Shown piece after piece: positions 10,736-21,605 of a stretch of 64,000 nt of DNA. The translations under genes were made by a program, and so were the position numbers. Position 1 is the stretch's first letter. Every line of letters starts with the position of its first letter. The DNA is from Lolium rigidum. Its lineage: Eukaryota; Streptophyta; Magnoliopsida; Poales; Poaceae. The stretch spans positions 263,571,687 through 263,635,686 of the forward strand of contig NC_061510.1 in the NCBI RefSeq assembly GCF_022539505.1, read 5' to 3'. Below the pieces are notes generated by a model. That model searched no databases, was not told the origin of the DNA, and worked only from the letters and a program-made list of their open reading frames with translations.

Positions 10736-13500
10736 ATGGGGAGGCTGACATTGGGGACCCATGAGCCAGCCAGCGTCGTCAACGTTTTAAAGGTGGCGAG
10801 GAGATCGAAAGAAAAAATAAGCCAAAAATCAGTTGGTAAACAAATTCAAGAAAAGAAACATTTACCTTTACGAGAGGATGACATGCGGGACCCATGAGGA
10901 AGCGGCATCCTCAACTATTTCAAGGCGGCGGGGATCAAAAGAAAAAAGGAAATAGCCGGAAATTAATTAGGGTCAAAAATAAATCCATCAAAGGAAACTT
11001 TTATTGTTCATAGAGGATGACATGTGGGACCGACTTGCCAGCTGCGTCGTCATCGTTTCAAAGGGGCAGGGGATCAAAAGAAAAAGGCAAATAGCCAGAA
11101 ATTAGGGGAAAAAATAAATCCAACAAAGGAAACTTTTATTGTTCATAGAGGATGACATGCGGGACCCATGAGCCAGCGGCTTCCTCAACGTTTCAAAGTC
11201 GGCATGAGATTGAAAGAAAAAGGCAAGTGACATAATATCGGGAGCCAAAAATAATCCAAGAAAAGAAACTTTATTGTACATAGAGGATGACATGCGGGTC
11301 CCATTTTGTAGCAGCGGTCTCAACGCTTCCAAGGCGGCACGGGACCGAAAGAAAAATGAAGTAGCCGGAAATCGGGGTGTGAAAAAAAATCCAAGAAAAG
11401 AAAGATTTCAATTGGGCATGTATCCGGACATCCGGGCCTTCGAACTATCCTGCTGGGCCTTTTGACTCGTACAATTTCAGCCCACTCCAAAACAGGAAAG
11501 GTCGAATTTTTCTCAAAAAAAAAACAGGAAAGTCCTATGCTTCGCAAAAACAAAAAACAAGGAGATTCAACAATAAGTTTGTTTATGTAGATATAAAGAT
11601 TTAATTTATCCGTTTGCAATAGCTCGGAAGCGAAATACAACGTTTATTGTACGCAAAATAAAATATCACATGTTTCTTGTACGGGAGGCTGACATCGGGG
11701 ACCCATGAGCCGACGAGCGTCGTCAACGTTTCAAAGGCGGCAGGGGATCGAAAATAAAAAAAGCCAAAAATCAGTTGGTAAAAAATACAAGAAAAGAAAA
11801 CATTTATCGTTCTGAGAGGATGACATGCGGGACCCATGAGCCAGCAGCATCCTCAACGTTTCAAAGTCGTCATGAGATCGAAAGAAAAAGCCAAGTGACA
11901 TAATATCAGGAGCCAAAAATAATCCAAGAAAAGAAACTTTATTGTACATATAGGATGACATGCGGGTCCCATTTTGTAGCAGCGGTCTCAACGTTTCCAA
12001 GGCGGCACAGGACCAAAAGAAAATGAGGCAGCAGCATTCTCAACAATTCCAAGGCGGCAGGGGATCAAAAGAAAAAAATGAAATAGCTAGAAATTAATTA
12101 GGGGTCAAAAATAAATCCACCGAAGGAAACTTTTATTGTTCATAGAGGATGACATGTGGGACCGACCTGCCAACAGCGTCCTCATCGTTTCAAAGGGGCA
12201 GGGGATCAAAAGAAAAAGGCAAATAGCCAGAAATTAGGGGTCAAAAATAACTCCAAGAAAGGAAACTTTTATTGTTCGTAGAGGATGACATGTGGGACCC
12301 ATGAGCCGGAAGCTTACTCAACGTTTCAAAGGTGGCATGAGATCGAAAGAAAAAGGCAAGTGACCAAATATCGGGAGCCAAAAAAATCCAAGATTTATTG
12401 TACATAGAGGATGACATGTGGGTCCCATTTGGCAGCGAGCGGTCTCAATGTTTGTAATGCGGCTTGAGATCAAAAGAAAAAGAAAGTAGCTAGTAATTAG
12501 GGGTGAAAAAAAATCCAAGAAAAGAAAGTTGATGGACATAGAGGATGACATGCGGGTCCCTTGAGCCAACGAGCTTACTCAACGTTTCAAAGGGGGCAGG
12601 GGATCAAAGAAAAAGGCAAGCCAAAAATCAGAGGGTGAAAAAAAATCCAACAAAGGAAACTTTTATAGCACATAGAGGATGACATGCGGGTCCCATGAGC
12701 CAGCAGGTTCCTCAAAGTTTCAATCGTGGCATGAGATCGAAAGAAAAAGGCAAGTGACAAAATATGAGGTGCCAAAAAAAACTCCAAGAAAAGAAAGTTG
12801 ATTGCTCATAGAGGATGACATGCGGGTCCCATTTAGCTGCAGCGGTCTCACTGTTTGAGAGGCGGCGGGGGATCGAAAGAAAAAGGCAAGTGACCAAATA
12901 TCAGGAGCCAAAAATAATTCAAGAAAAGAAAGTTTTATAGTCCATAGAGGATGACATGCGGGTCCCATTTAGCAGCAGCGGTATCACCGTTTGAGAGGCG
13001 GCAGGGGATCGAAAGAAAAGGCAAGTGACCAAATATGAGGTGCCAAAAAAAATCCAAGAAAAGAAAGTTTTATAGTACATAGAGGATGACATGCGGGTCC
13101 CATTTAGCAGCAGCGGTATCACCGTTGAGAGGCGGCAGGGGATCGAAAGAAAAAGGCAAGTGACCAAATATGAGGTGCCAAAAAAAATCCAAGAAAAGAA
13201 AGATTTATAGTACATAGAGGATGACATGCGGGTCCCATTTAGCAGCGGCGGTATCACCGTTTGAGAGGCGGCAGGGGATCGAAAAAAAGGCAAGTGACCA
13301 AATATGAGGTGCCAAAAATAACTCCAAGAAAAGAAAGTTCATTGCTCATAGAGGATGACATGCGGGTCCCATTTAGCTGCAGCGGTCTCAACGTTTCCAA
13401 GGCGGCAAGGGATCAAAAGAAAAAGGAAGTAGCCAGAAATCAGGGGGTCAAAAAAATCCAAGAATAGAAAGAATTTTGGTTCATAGAGGATGACATGTGG
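10736..13500. repeat. Tandem array with about 135-bp period
   Basis: Roughly 19 copies of a unit are anchored by GAGGATGACATGCGGGWCCCAT and AATCCAAGAAAAGAAA. Anchor starts at 12,541, 12,675, 12,811, 12,947, 13,082, 13,217, 13,351 and 13,486 give periods of 134-136 bp. Copies in the left third are more diverged and have gaps (about 11,290-11,690 is interrupted by other sequence; 11,951-12,145 contains an extra piece). The many minus-strand open frames here are repeats of the same unit and are not genes. The array lies inside the CACTA right end that terminates at 13,843. Confidence 0.85.
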
Positions 13501-13843
13501 GACCCATGATCCTGCATCGTAAACGGCTCGATCGGAGAACGTTGAACGAGATGGCGCGATCGAGAAAAAAACAATGCCAGAGAGGCTGCCATCCGGGCCC
13601 TACATCCCTCGGCGGTGCGGATTTGCGTTGACTCGGCCGGCGAACCCGAGATTTCGAGATGCACCACGTCCCGGGCCACCATACGCGACGTTTTGGCCGC
13701 TTTCGTCGGGCTAGGTGGCCTCAAAAACGAGAAAAAAAAGTTTTGACATGCACCACGGAGGGACCAAAAATCGTCGGCCATGGTACACCAGCAACCACGG
13801 TGCGACTTCAACTTCGTCGGCCATGGCAACTTTTCTTGTAGTG
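10736..13843. mobile_element. Right end of a CACTA transposon with internal tandem array
   Basis: The segment ends CTTTTCTTGTAGTG at 13,843, the reverse complement of the CACTACAAGAAAAGTT terminus also seen at 60,597. Just inside are short repeats of the CGTCGGCCATGG type (13,772-13,828), as expected for CACTA subterminal repeats. The left terminus was not found, so the left limit given is only the start of the 135-bp array. It sits immediately next to the end of another CACTA at 13,893. Confidence 0.65.
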
Positions 13844-13893
13844 ATGGTGCGCCACTAAAGTCAACCTTACGGCTAGGCCTTTTCCTAGTAGTG
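13844..13893. mobile_element. Terminal fragment of a second CACTA element
   Basis: About 50 bp ends GGCCTTTTCCTAGTAGTG; its reverse complement starts CACTACTAGGAAAAGGCC, a common grass CACTA terminus. Its inner part is cut by the CACTA ending at 13,843, and its outer edge interrupts a Gypsy gag frame. This gives a nested order: Gypsy, then this element, then the 10.7-13.84 kb element. Confidence 0.6.
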
Positions 13894-14431
13894 GGTATCC
13901 TGGATGGAATTCTTCCGGAGGTAGTAGAAATAAGAAAAATTATCTATAGAAGGAGTCATACCGACGTATTCCTCCATGAAAGCGGTAAAAGAGGAGAGGT
14001 AGAAGATGGAGTTGCCCGGAAGATGATGGGGTTGAAGCTCATAGAAATTAAGAAAGTCTCGGAAGAAGTCCGAGACCGGAAGACCTAAGCCGCGCTCAAA
14101 ATGGGCGGCAAAGACAACGTATTCACCTGGCCGGGGCGCAGGCTTTAGCTCTGGGCCGGGGATCCGGCAGAACACCTCTTCCGGCATCCGTCGGGACTAG
14201 TAGAGCCAATCGATTTCGGCCTGGGTAACATCTGAACCCATCCAGGCCCCGCGCGTGTTCCTCGTCATTACCGGTGAACTGCTCAGAGCCCCCGGCGTCT
14301 TCTTCGATTTGGGCGAGGTCTTCCTCGAGCCCATCAGGTTGATCGACCGGAACCTCCTCTCCCGAGGTCTCCGGGCTCTCGCTAAACTGGGTGCCGGCAG
14401 AGAGATCCGGAAGAGATTCTTCGGTTGACAT
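13894..14431 (-). pseudogene. Gypsy retrotransposon gag N-terminal fragment
   Basis: Minus-strand frames start MSTEESLPDLSAG at 14,431 and continue, after a frame change near 14,190, with PGEYVVFAAHFERGLGLPVS and a LQPHHLPGNSIFYLS segment. This is the conserved core of the grass putative gypsy-type transposon family (Pfam Transposase_28 type), the N-terminal part of gag polyproteins. The protein ends abruptly at NSIQD where the CACTA terminus at 13,893 begins, so an insertion cut it. There is at least one frameshift. The element's remaining gag-pol is not nearby. Confidence 0.75.
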
Positions 14432-15180
14432 TTTGCTAAGTGTCGAGGTGGGCTAAAAACAAGTTTCCCTGACTCTACTCCTTCCCGAGGATCTACGAAG
14501 GAAAGGAAAATGAAAAGAAAAGGGGGGATAAATACTCTACCGCGCCAGTAACGAACGGAAAACAATAAGAGAATGCAAGATCTGAGAGACTAACCAGAGG
14601 GCGGTGGCGAAGACTTGGAGGCCCGACGGAGTCAACAACTCGTCGGAATTGAGAGAGGAGACGGACGACGGCGACGAGCGGAGAAGAAGAGGAAGTCGTG
14701 CTGCTCCTCAGAGCTGGAGACGAAGATTGAGGGTGCGGGGCTTGACGAAGGTCGACGAGCGAGCTCCGCGGGGCCTTCGCGCGAGAGTTCGCTGGAGAGC
14801 ACGGGCTCGACGGCTGACGGCGGCGAGAGGAGCTCGAACGGCAACGGGCGCAACTGCTCTGGAAATGGGGGTGAATGCGAGGTGGGCGACGGAAGGGAAC
14901 TGTCGCGCCCCTTTATACCAAAGGGTTTGTGGGCCGGGTCGCAGGCAGGCCCGTTCAACCTTCCTTGTGGGCCGCCACCTGGCGCAACGGTACACGCGCA
15001 GCTGGCGAGGTGCCACACGAGGCTCACAGAGATCCGGTGCGGCCGCGCGGATCCGATGCGGCCGTGCGGATCCGATGCGGCATATTAATTGCGTGCGCGG
15101 GAGTCGAACCGATTTGACCACTGACAGTGCAGCGTTAGACACAGTGCGCATGTCTCTGTCAGGAGCAGTTTCCAAGATAT
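14432..15180 (-). mobile_element. Upstream region (probable leader and LTR part) of the minus-strand Gypsy fragment
   Basis: GC-rich sequence precedes the gag start. On the minus strand a TATAAAGGGG box lies at about 14,918-14,927, followed by a region rich in CGAGCTC/CTCCTC runs, which fits an LTR promoter. I could not find clean LTR ends or a primer-binding site. Overlapping open frames on both strands (14,604-15,206) are by-products of the GC richness. Confidence 0.4.
15031..15081. repeat. 19-bp tandem repeat, about 2.7 copies
   Basis: GATCCGATGCGGCCGTGCG-like units start at 15,031, 15,050 and 15,069. The first differs at two positions. It lies upstream (minus sense) of the Gypsy promoter-like region. 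Confidence 0.75.
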
Positions 15181-15391
15181 TCTTGACTTCTCCGAGGAGA
15201 CTTTAATAGCTAAGCTACCGGAAAAAGATACCGGGTGATCCAGTTGAGAACGAAGCGATGGTCTAAATCCGGCAAAGAAGCCGAAAGAGTTTAAATGGAA
15301 ACCGGAAGAATTAATCCGGTACGTTTGGAATCAGAACCTGGCATGGTCCGTCAGACAGAGTCTGCCGGACTATACCAGCTTCGGGGATTAA

Positions 15392-16087
15392 TGTCGGGGG
15401 GATGGCCCCCGGTAGGCCAAAGGCATGGCAAAGTTGCCATGTTTCTCTTAAGTTACCGGATTGGAGGTCAATCCGGATGGTTTTGTAAAGCTGGCAAGAG
15501 CCAAGTAAAAACCTACCGGTATCCCAGGAGGGGTATACCGGACCTCGGTAAACATGAGAGGTACCGGAGTACCGGTATGAATTTCACTGTAGCCTGTCGG
15601 CACTCTGGTCAAAGATTCTCTCCAAGGCTAGAGGACAAGGATGAGCTAAGCAAAGTAGCTTTAATCGAAGCCCTGACACCAAAGGACCAAGATGACGTTA
15701 ATGGTTCTGGATGAGGTCATCACCCCCTGATTAAAGTCAAGACCGGAGTCATCCGGACCAAAGAAGCTTTATAAAGTAGGTTACATCACACTAGATGCCA
15801 TTAGGGTTCCTTCCCTTGTAAGCCAGCTTCTCCCCTATATAAGGAGAGGGGGCACACCCCTGCGCGGGGCGATTGATTAGACGATTCACTAGACAGAGAA
15901 ACCCTAGTTCGTAGAGCTTGTACTGTTCATCTTCAACCTCTGGCCAAGGCCAAGTTCATCAATAAAGATACCGGTTTCCACCCAAAATCCTTCCCTGTGT
16001 TAACCAAACCCTCCCCCGAATCCTCTAGCGCACATTTGGCCCCAACTTAAGCCATCCCATGGCATCTGTCTTTTCACCACGACGACA
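15392..16087 (+). mobile_element. Isolated LTR (Gypsy-type), about 696 bp
   Basis: It begins TGTCGGGGGGATGGCCCCC and ends CACGACGACA, giving TGTCG...CGACA ends. A TATA box (CTATATAAGGAGAGG) lies near 15,836, followed by a typical R/U5 sequence with an AATAAAG polyadenylation-like motif at about 15,961. The sequence just upstream (15,180-15,391), with repeated ACCGG/CCGGT phrases also found in the LTR, may be the 3' internal tail of the same element. Downstream it abuts the Gypsy pol fragment. No 5-bp target duplication was seen (ATTAA versus GTCAA), so a recombined or truncated origin is likely. Confidence 0.6.
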
Positions 16088-17598
16088 GTCAAATATAACA
16101 GTCCATGGAAGCCAAATTTGAAGGATGCGAGCTAAAACACATCGGCAGGGCTAGCAACGAGGAAGCCGATGCTTTAGCGAACATCGGGTCCACGTGTTCC
16201 CCTATTCCATATGGAGTCTTCTATGAAGTAATCGCTCAGAGATCCATTAAGAAAAAAACGTCGGGACCTTCAGAAGTATCGACTGCCGGCCCGGAAACTG
16301 TGCTCCATGAAGGTGTCAAAGATACCACACTTCAATCTACAAAGCAAGTCCTTCTCATCGAACCTCTTTGGATTGAGCCTTTTCTAGCATATTTGATGGA
16401 GCAAAGATTACGAGATGATCCGATGGAAGCCAAGCGTATCGTGCGCAGGTCTAAGGCCTTTACTATAGTGGATGGTGAACTTTACAAGCGCAGCATGTCT
16501 GGCATCTTTTAAAGGTGTATCGCCATTACCGATGGAAATGATCTATTGCGAGAAATAAACGAAGGAACTTGTGGTCATCATGCAAGTAGTAGGGCTCTTG
16601 TCGCCAAAGCTTTCAGAGCGGGGTTTTATTTATCCAACGACAGCATCTGACGCTCGATATTTGGTGTGGAAGTGCAACCCTTGTCAACGTTTTGCACCAA
16701 AGCCGCACGCACCTGCAACAGATCTAATGACAATACCTTTGGCCTGACCCTTTGCGCAATGGGGACTCGATCAAGTTGGTCCACTGCCGAGATCATCACC
16801 TGGTTGGCACACGCATTTATTGGTTGTAGTCGATAAGTTCACTAAATGGATTGAAGCCGTACCAGTCAGAGATCAAAAAGCTAAAACTGCTGTCAAAAAT
16901 CTTCAAGGGAATAACTTGTCGCTTCGGTATGCCTCATAGCATCATTACAGACAATGGAACTAATTTTGATTCCAAGGAATTCCATAAATTATGTGATGAC
17001 GGTGGTATCAAACTCAAATTCGCTTCAGTTGCACATCCTCAAACCAATGGTCAAGTAGAAAGGATCAATGGATTAATATGTGACGACATTAAAAAAATGC
17101 CTCACAGGCGCAGCTGGAGCTTAGTTCGAAGAATTACCATCCGTTCTCTGGAGCGTACGGACTACTCCAAATAGGTCAACCCAATATACTCAGTTTTTCC
17201 TTGTTTACGGAGCCGAAGCAATTTTACCAGCCAATGTTTGTTTTGAAGCTCCTCGGGTGGCCGCATATACAGAGACAACTTCCATCCATGCACTACAAGA
17301 TGTTGTGGATCTCCTTGATGAAGCTCGAGACATTGCCTTACCCAGAACGGCAGTATATCAACAGGCGATACAAAGTTACCACAGTCGACGAGTTCGCAAC
17401 CGAAGCTTCAGCGTTGGTGACATGGTATTACGACTGAAGCAAGAAAGAACTTTGAAACTTGAATCTCCTTGGGAAGGACCTTTCATCATTACTGAACAAA
17501 TAACAGGAGGAGCTTATCATCTCAAGAACCCTGCTTCAGGCAAAGATGTTGGAAATCCATGGAATGTTGCACACTTGCGACGATTCTATGCATAGAAT
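16088..17598 (+). pseudogene. Gypsy pol fragment, copy A (RNase H end, integrase, C-terminal part)
   Basis: It opens with the end of an RNase H domain (FEGCELKHIGRASNEEADAL), then an H2C2 zinc-finger region (GTCGHH near 16,570; NPCQRF near 16,677), the integrase core with SIITDNGTNF at about 16,940 and the NGQVERING motif with the catalytic Glu, and a C-terminal SFSVGDMVLRLKQERTLKLE plus WEGPF module ending at the TAG at 17,596. No chromodomain is seen. Inactivating changes include a TAA after SGIF (16,510) that is also present in copy B, a frameshift near 17,100 and several stops in the zinc-finger part. The N-terminal pol and gag are missing, replaced by the LTR at 15,392-16,087. Confidence 0.85.
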
Positions 17599-18238
17599 TC
17601 GACCTTTTTCGATACATGAAGGCTTCTCAGCCCGTCGCATATTATGAATAAAGTTACTGGTTCATCATTCATCATTATTATTATGGGATCCCTATTATTA
17701 TTATTTTGCCCCTCGAATGAATATCCGGGTCCTTTTTTATTGACTACTACTCCCATCGGGACCTTCGGCTAAAGCTGCATATTGCACAGCTAACTTGATA
17801 ATATTCGGGGGCTGCAAAAAATTACTACGGTGTCGATAATTAATTAATACTCCCATCGGGAGCTATGATTGTCGATACATTACAAACCATCCAAGCCTCA
17901 AGAAAATTCGCGAGTGCTGCAGTCGATGGAAACAATATTACTTACAAAAAGGCTCATACCGGTGCACCGTGTTACGAAGCCAAATAAATAAAGCGCCTAA
18001 GTCCCTCGTTTACTCGAAGGGTGTCGCTCTTACAAAACTTACAATTCGACTCTGCAAATAATGCAATTACAACAGAGTTGTCGAGTGAGCAAACTGACTT
18101 GATCACTTAGTTGCCCTCGACAAAAACTTTTCAAATGAACTAATAAGTTAAAAAATAAATGATGTTTAAAAACACATCAAATACATACAGGATTACTCCT
18201 TGCAACGCAAGGTGATTATAAAAAAACTATACAAAACA
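17599..18238. other. Gypsy 3' internal region, noncoding
   Basis: Sequence between the pol stop and the antisense ORF contains two ACTCCCATCGGGA repeats (about 17,749 and 17,850), a TATTCGGGGGCTGCAAAAA purine-rich stretch and a CCCTCGA phrase. A close copy lies at 59,528-60,169. It belongs to the same Gypsy element; no protein is encoded. Confidence 0.6.
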
Positions 18239-18619
18239 TCATGGCAAGGCTTCTTGGTCTTCTCGGGCCTTCAAATCTCTTTCGACACCTGTCTCCATCC
18301 GGGGAATAATAACATATGCAAGATGTCTGGCTACATAATAATACTGATATAATCTTTTGTTAGCATTTGCTATGGCCTCCAAATTTATGGTCGGGTGGCA
18401 TGCTAATACTGAAGCAAGCGCAAGTTCAGCTCCAGCAAGAAGTTCCTTCCGCACCAATAATCAAACTCTTTCCAGAGTCTTGAACCGATTGAATAAAGCA
18501 GGTAAAGTCTCGGGTACCTGATCCAATGGAAACATAGTTTTCCACACCATGGAGAGATGGGCATGATATTTTTCAAAGTAATAATGCACCTTCTCAGCTC
18601 GATGCTCAAACTTAGCCAT
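18239..18619 (-). pseudogene. Antisense accessory ORF of the Gypsy element, copy A
   Basis: On the strand opposite to pol, ATG at 18,619 opens a 127-codon frame (including stop) ending at 18,239. It is interrupted by one TGA at 18,461-18,463. The protein starts MAKFEHRAEKVHYYFEKYHA, carries MVWKTMFPLDQVPETLPALF in the middle and, after the stop, ELLAGAELALASVLACHP and EAIANANKRLYQYYYVARH. It looks helical. Related sequences are commonly annotated as unclassified retrotransposon proteins in grass genomes. Position between pol and the 3' LTR, in antisense, fits the additional ORFs described in some plant Gypsy lineages. Its function is unknown. Confidence 0.6.
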
Positions 18620-18959
18620 GCCTACAGCTTTTGACCGATTGGACCATAGCTCATGCTTTGGATGACACTACAAGTAAATTTCTGATACACAACGTCCCAA
18701 AATCGTCCACTAAGGGGAATTTTTCGTCGCCTATGGGCCCTACCCGGCGATATGGGTTCTATGGTCGAAACTACGTCAAGCAAAGGCCTACCATGTTTTT
18801 TTCAGTCCGTCGCGTTCGGGCGCCCTTTCGCCACGGAAAATCGGACCGTTGCAGAAGTGTTTTCGGGAGCCCGTTGACTGCTGACGTCATGCAAACTGAC
18901 ACGTGGCAAACGCTGTTAACTGCCAGTTAACGCCGTTAACCGGCTGAAACCCCGTGGTA

Positions 18960-20090
18960 GATGGTAGGCCCACACGAGGCCTGCCACGACTTAAGCGGGC
19001 CGGCCCATTTAGTTTGCGGGTCGGGCCAGCTGACTTATTTTGACCGGTCAACTATATAGCTTGGCTGGTCCATTGGGTACGTGGGCCGGGCCTAACCTCT
19101 AAGGTTGACTGGTCAAACCTTAAATGGGTCGACCCACTAAGCAAGTGGGCCCACTTTCCTGTAATTGGGCCGGCCCATTAAGCAAGTGGGGCCCAGTTCC
19201 CTGTAATCGAGCCGGCCCATTTGGAAGTGGGGCCCACAATGAAGCAAATGGGCTGGCCCAATAAGTCAGCGGGCTGGCCCACTAAGCATTGGGTCCCACA
19301 TTCCTGTTATAGGGCCGACCCATTAAGTAAGTGGGGTCCACCATGCAACAAGTGGGCTGGCCCAATAAGTTAATGGGCCGGCCCATAAAGAATGCGGGTC
19401 CCACTTTCCTGTTATAGGACCGGCCCAGTTAGCAAGTGGGGTGCACCATGAAGCAAGTGGGCTGGCCCAATAACTTAGTGGGCCGGCCCATTAAGAATGT
19501 GGGACCGACTTTCCTTTTATGGGTCCGGCCCATTTAGAAAGTGGGGTCCACCATGCAACAAGTGGACTGGCCCAATAAGTTAATGGGCCGGCCCATAAAG
19601 AATGCGGGTCCCACTTTCCTGTTATGGGGACGGCCCATTTAGTATGTGGGGTTCACCATAGAGCAAGTGGGCTGGCCCAATAAGTTAGTGGGCCAACCCG
19701 TTACGAATGTGGGTCCCACTTTCTTGTTATGGGGCCGGCCCATTTAGTAAGTGGGGTCCACAATAGAGCAAGTGGGCTGGCCCAATCGGTTAGTGGGCCA
19801 GCCCAATAAGCCTGTGGGTCCCACTTTGCAGTTATGGGGCCAGCCCAGTTAGTGTGTGGGGTCCACTTGAATTAATTGGGCCGGCCCAAACCAAAAAGTG
19901 GGGCCCACTATTCTGTTACTAGGCCGGCCCAGTTAGTGAGTGGGGTCCACCTGGAACCAAGTGGGCTGGCCCAATAAGGACGCGGGCCCCACTTTTCTGT
20001 TAGCGGGCCGGCCCGGTTAGTAGGTGGGGTCCACTTCAAACACAATTGGGCTAGCCTAGTAAGCCTGTGGGATGGCCCGTTTAATTGGTG
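18960..20090. repeat. GGCCGGCCCA/GTGGGGTCCAC tandem array, copy A
   Basis: About ten units of 105-115 bp are built from two alternating phrases: GGGCCGGCCCATTAAG-like and AAGTGGGGTCCACCATG-like, separated by TTTCCTGTTAT. Each unit contains several GGCCCA/TGGGCC hexamers. The array starts about 300 bp inside the CACTA left terminus. The same array is at 60,920-62,030. No coding potential. Confidence 0.85.
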
Positions 20091-21600
20091 GTTCGACGTA
20101 AGTTAAAACTGTTTTTACTTGTTCGGTCGGGCCATGCGATTTCGCTTAATTGGGCCGTTGAAGGGATGGGAGATTTAGATTGCGCAGCACATAGAAAGAT
20201 ACGCCGCACATAATTTCAGTCAGATAGCCTCTCTTACCACAACGCAAAAGAAACATAGAAACTAACTAAATATTACATCGGCTACAAGGCTTTGAAAAAA
20301 TATTACATCAGCTGCAAGGCTTTGAAAAAATATTACAGAACCCAGAGAAATTGAATGGCAATTAAAACTAGCAATACAATGAAGCGATTCAACAATCCTT
20401 TAAGTTGTACGTGCACCACCTATATCTGAAACAAAGACATTACAAGTTAAGACAGCAACAATGGAAAGGCAAAGACACTACAATGTTGTTTGCCAAAGAA
20501 TTTGGAACTCATCATTTCGTCATTATAACAAGATCATTGTAATGCGCACAGATAGTCTACCGGTATGGGGCTAATATAGCCTACCAATAAGCAAACAAAG
20601 AGTGCATGCCGCATACCAACAACCATTATAACAAAGCACGTTAGAATGAAACTGCAGACTTACTACTGTCGAGTCCCATGCAGCTCACCTGGTTGCTGCA
20701 CTTGAAGTTGTCCAATGTTGTCCTTATTTCTGAAGGGAGTTATTTTTTACTCTTCATGAAGACACGATCAGTCATACATACGAGTTCCAGCATGATAAAC
20801 AGAATTATGTACTCCCTCCGTCCCGGTGGTATTCATGCATTGAACACCAAAAATAGTGAGCGATGTGGCATGAATCTCCCTAGAATGTGTGTTCATGCAT
20901 ATATACACACTGGCAGGCCTATGTGAACGCCACACTAAGAGTAATAAGTCTGTATTGCAGCTTTTGAAGAACAAGATGGCACAAAAATTTATTATCTAGT
21001 AGTATGAACAGTTTATTTGTACTACAGGCCAGATAGCAGAGTGATAGTGTGCCAACTAAGTCCTTACTTCGTTAGCTTACGACGAACTAGACAGAATTAA
21101 CAATGGTATCACCTGTAGTGCAGGGAATGCAACCCAACATGTTCAGGGAGTAAAAAATTGGCATGAACAACATAGTAGCAGGCTATAAATTTTGTAACAA
21201 CGACTGAGAAAGATGAAGTTATGATGGCTGCATCTACAGACATGAAATGTAAACCAAAAATAGAAGTTACGATGGCAAAAGCTAAAGAGGAGGGAATGTG
21301 AACCAACATGTGCCAAGTGCAATTACTTCAATTGGCCGTGAACTAAATAATACTCCTGAACTTATAGTGAAGGGGATGCAAATCAAGATGTTTCGGGATA
21401 TAAACTTCTATAATAGCTAGGAATAAAACAGATAGGAGTTATAATGGCATCACTCATTAACTTGTAGATAAGGGACTGCAAATCAATTTGTTTCGGGATA
21501 CAAAGTTGTAATGAGCAACACATAGAGGATAGTTAATGCTACGGCTTAGGATGGACCAGAAACGGAATATAGTGGGATCACCTGTGAACTTGTAGAAGGG
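20091..21600. other. CACTA internal noncoding region with degenerate repeats
   Basis: No convincing gene. It contains two consecutive copies of a 37-bp phrase (TACATCRGCTRCAAGGCTTTG, 20,275-20,330), a truncated Stowaway-like start (CTCCCTCCGTCCCGGTGG at about 20,813), and recurrent segments with GGGAATGCAACCCAACATGTT and TTTGTAACAACGACTG. Relatives of these segments lie at 37,842-38,350, showing an internal repeat structure in the element. Confidence 0.5.
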
Positions 21601-21605
21601 GGAAT
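21601..21605. repeat. Target-site duplication GGAAT (left)
   Basis: GGAAT immediately precedes the 5' LTR and is repeated at 37,837-37,841 after the 3' LTR. The uninterrupted site GGGGGAATGCACACC exists at 63,535-63,549 in copy B, confirming the insertion point. Confidence 0.95.

Larger units (their letters stand above)
16285..21605 (+). repeat. Duplicated block, copy A (continues after the Gypsy insertion at 37,837)
   Basis: Nearly identical to 58,234-63,540 in the same orientation, offset about 41.93-41.95 kb. It includes the Gypsy pol fragment, the antisense ORF, the CACTA left terminus and the GGCCCA-rich array. After 21,605 homology resumes at 37,837, because a Gypsy element inserted in this copy only. 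Copy B lacks about 20 bp present here at 16,307-16,326. Confidence 0.9.

Noticed and set aside
10872..13293. Many minus-strand frames of 60-124 codons with MSSSMYYK-type repeats
   Set aside because: They are translations of the 135-bp tandem unit. Each repeats the same phrase and none begins with a promoter or shows a domain.
15085..15130. T-arm-like GGTTCGACTCC on the minus strand, suggesting a tRNA gene
   Set aside because: The T-stem pairs poorly and I could not build an acceptor, D or anticodon arm around it. It may be a relic of a primer-binding site, but it is not adjacent to a clear LTR end.
14604..15206. 200-codon plus-strand frame and overlapping frames on both strands
   Set aside because: GC-rich LTR or leader sequence gives long open frames in several registers; the protein is Arg/Ala-rich without motifs.
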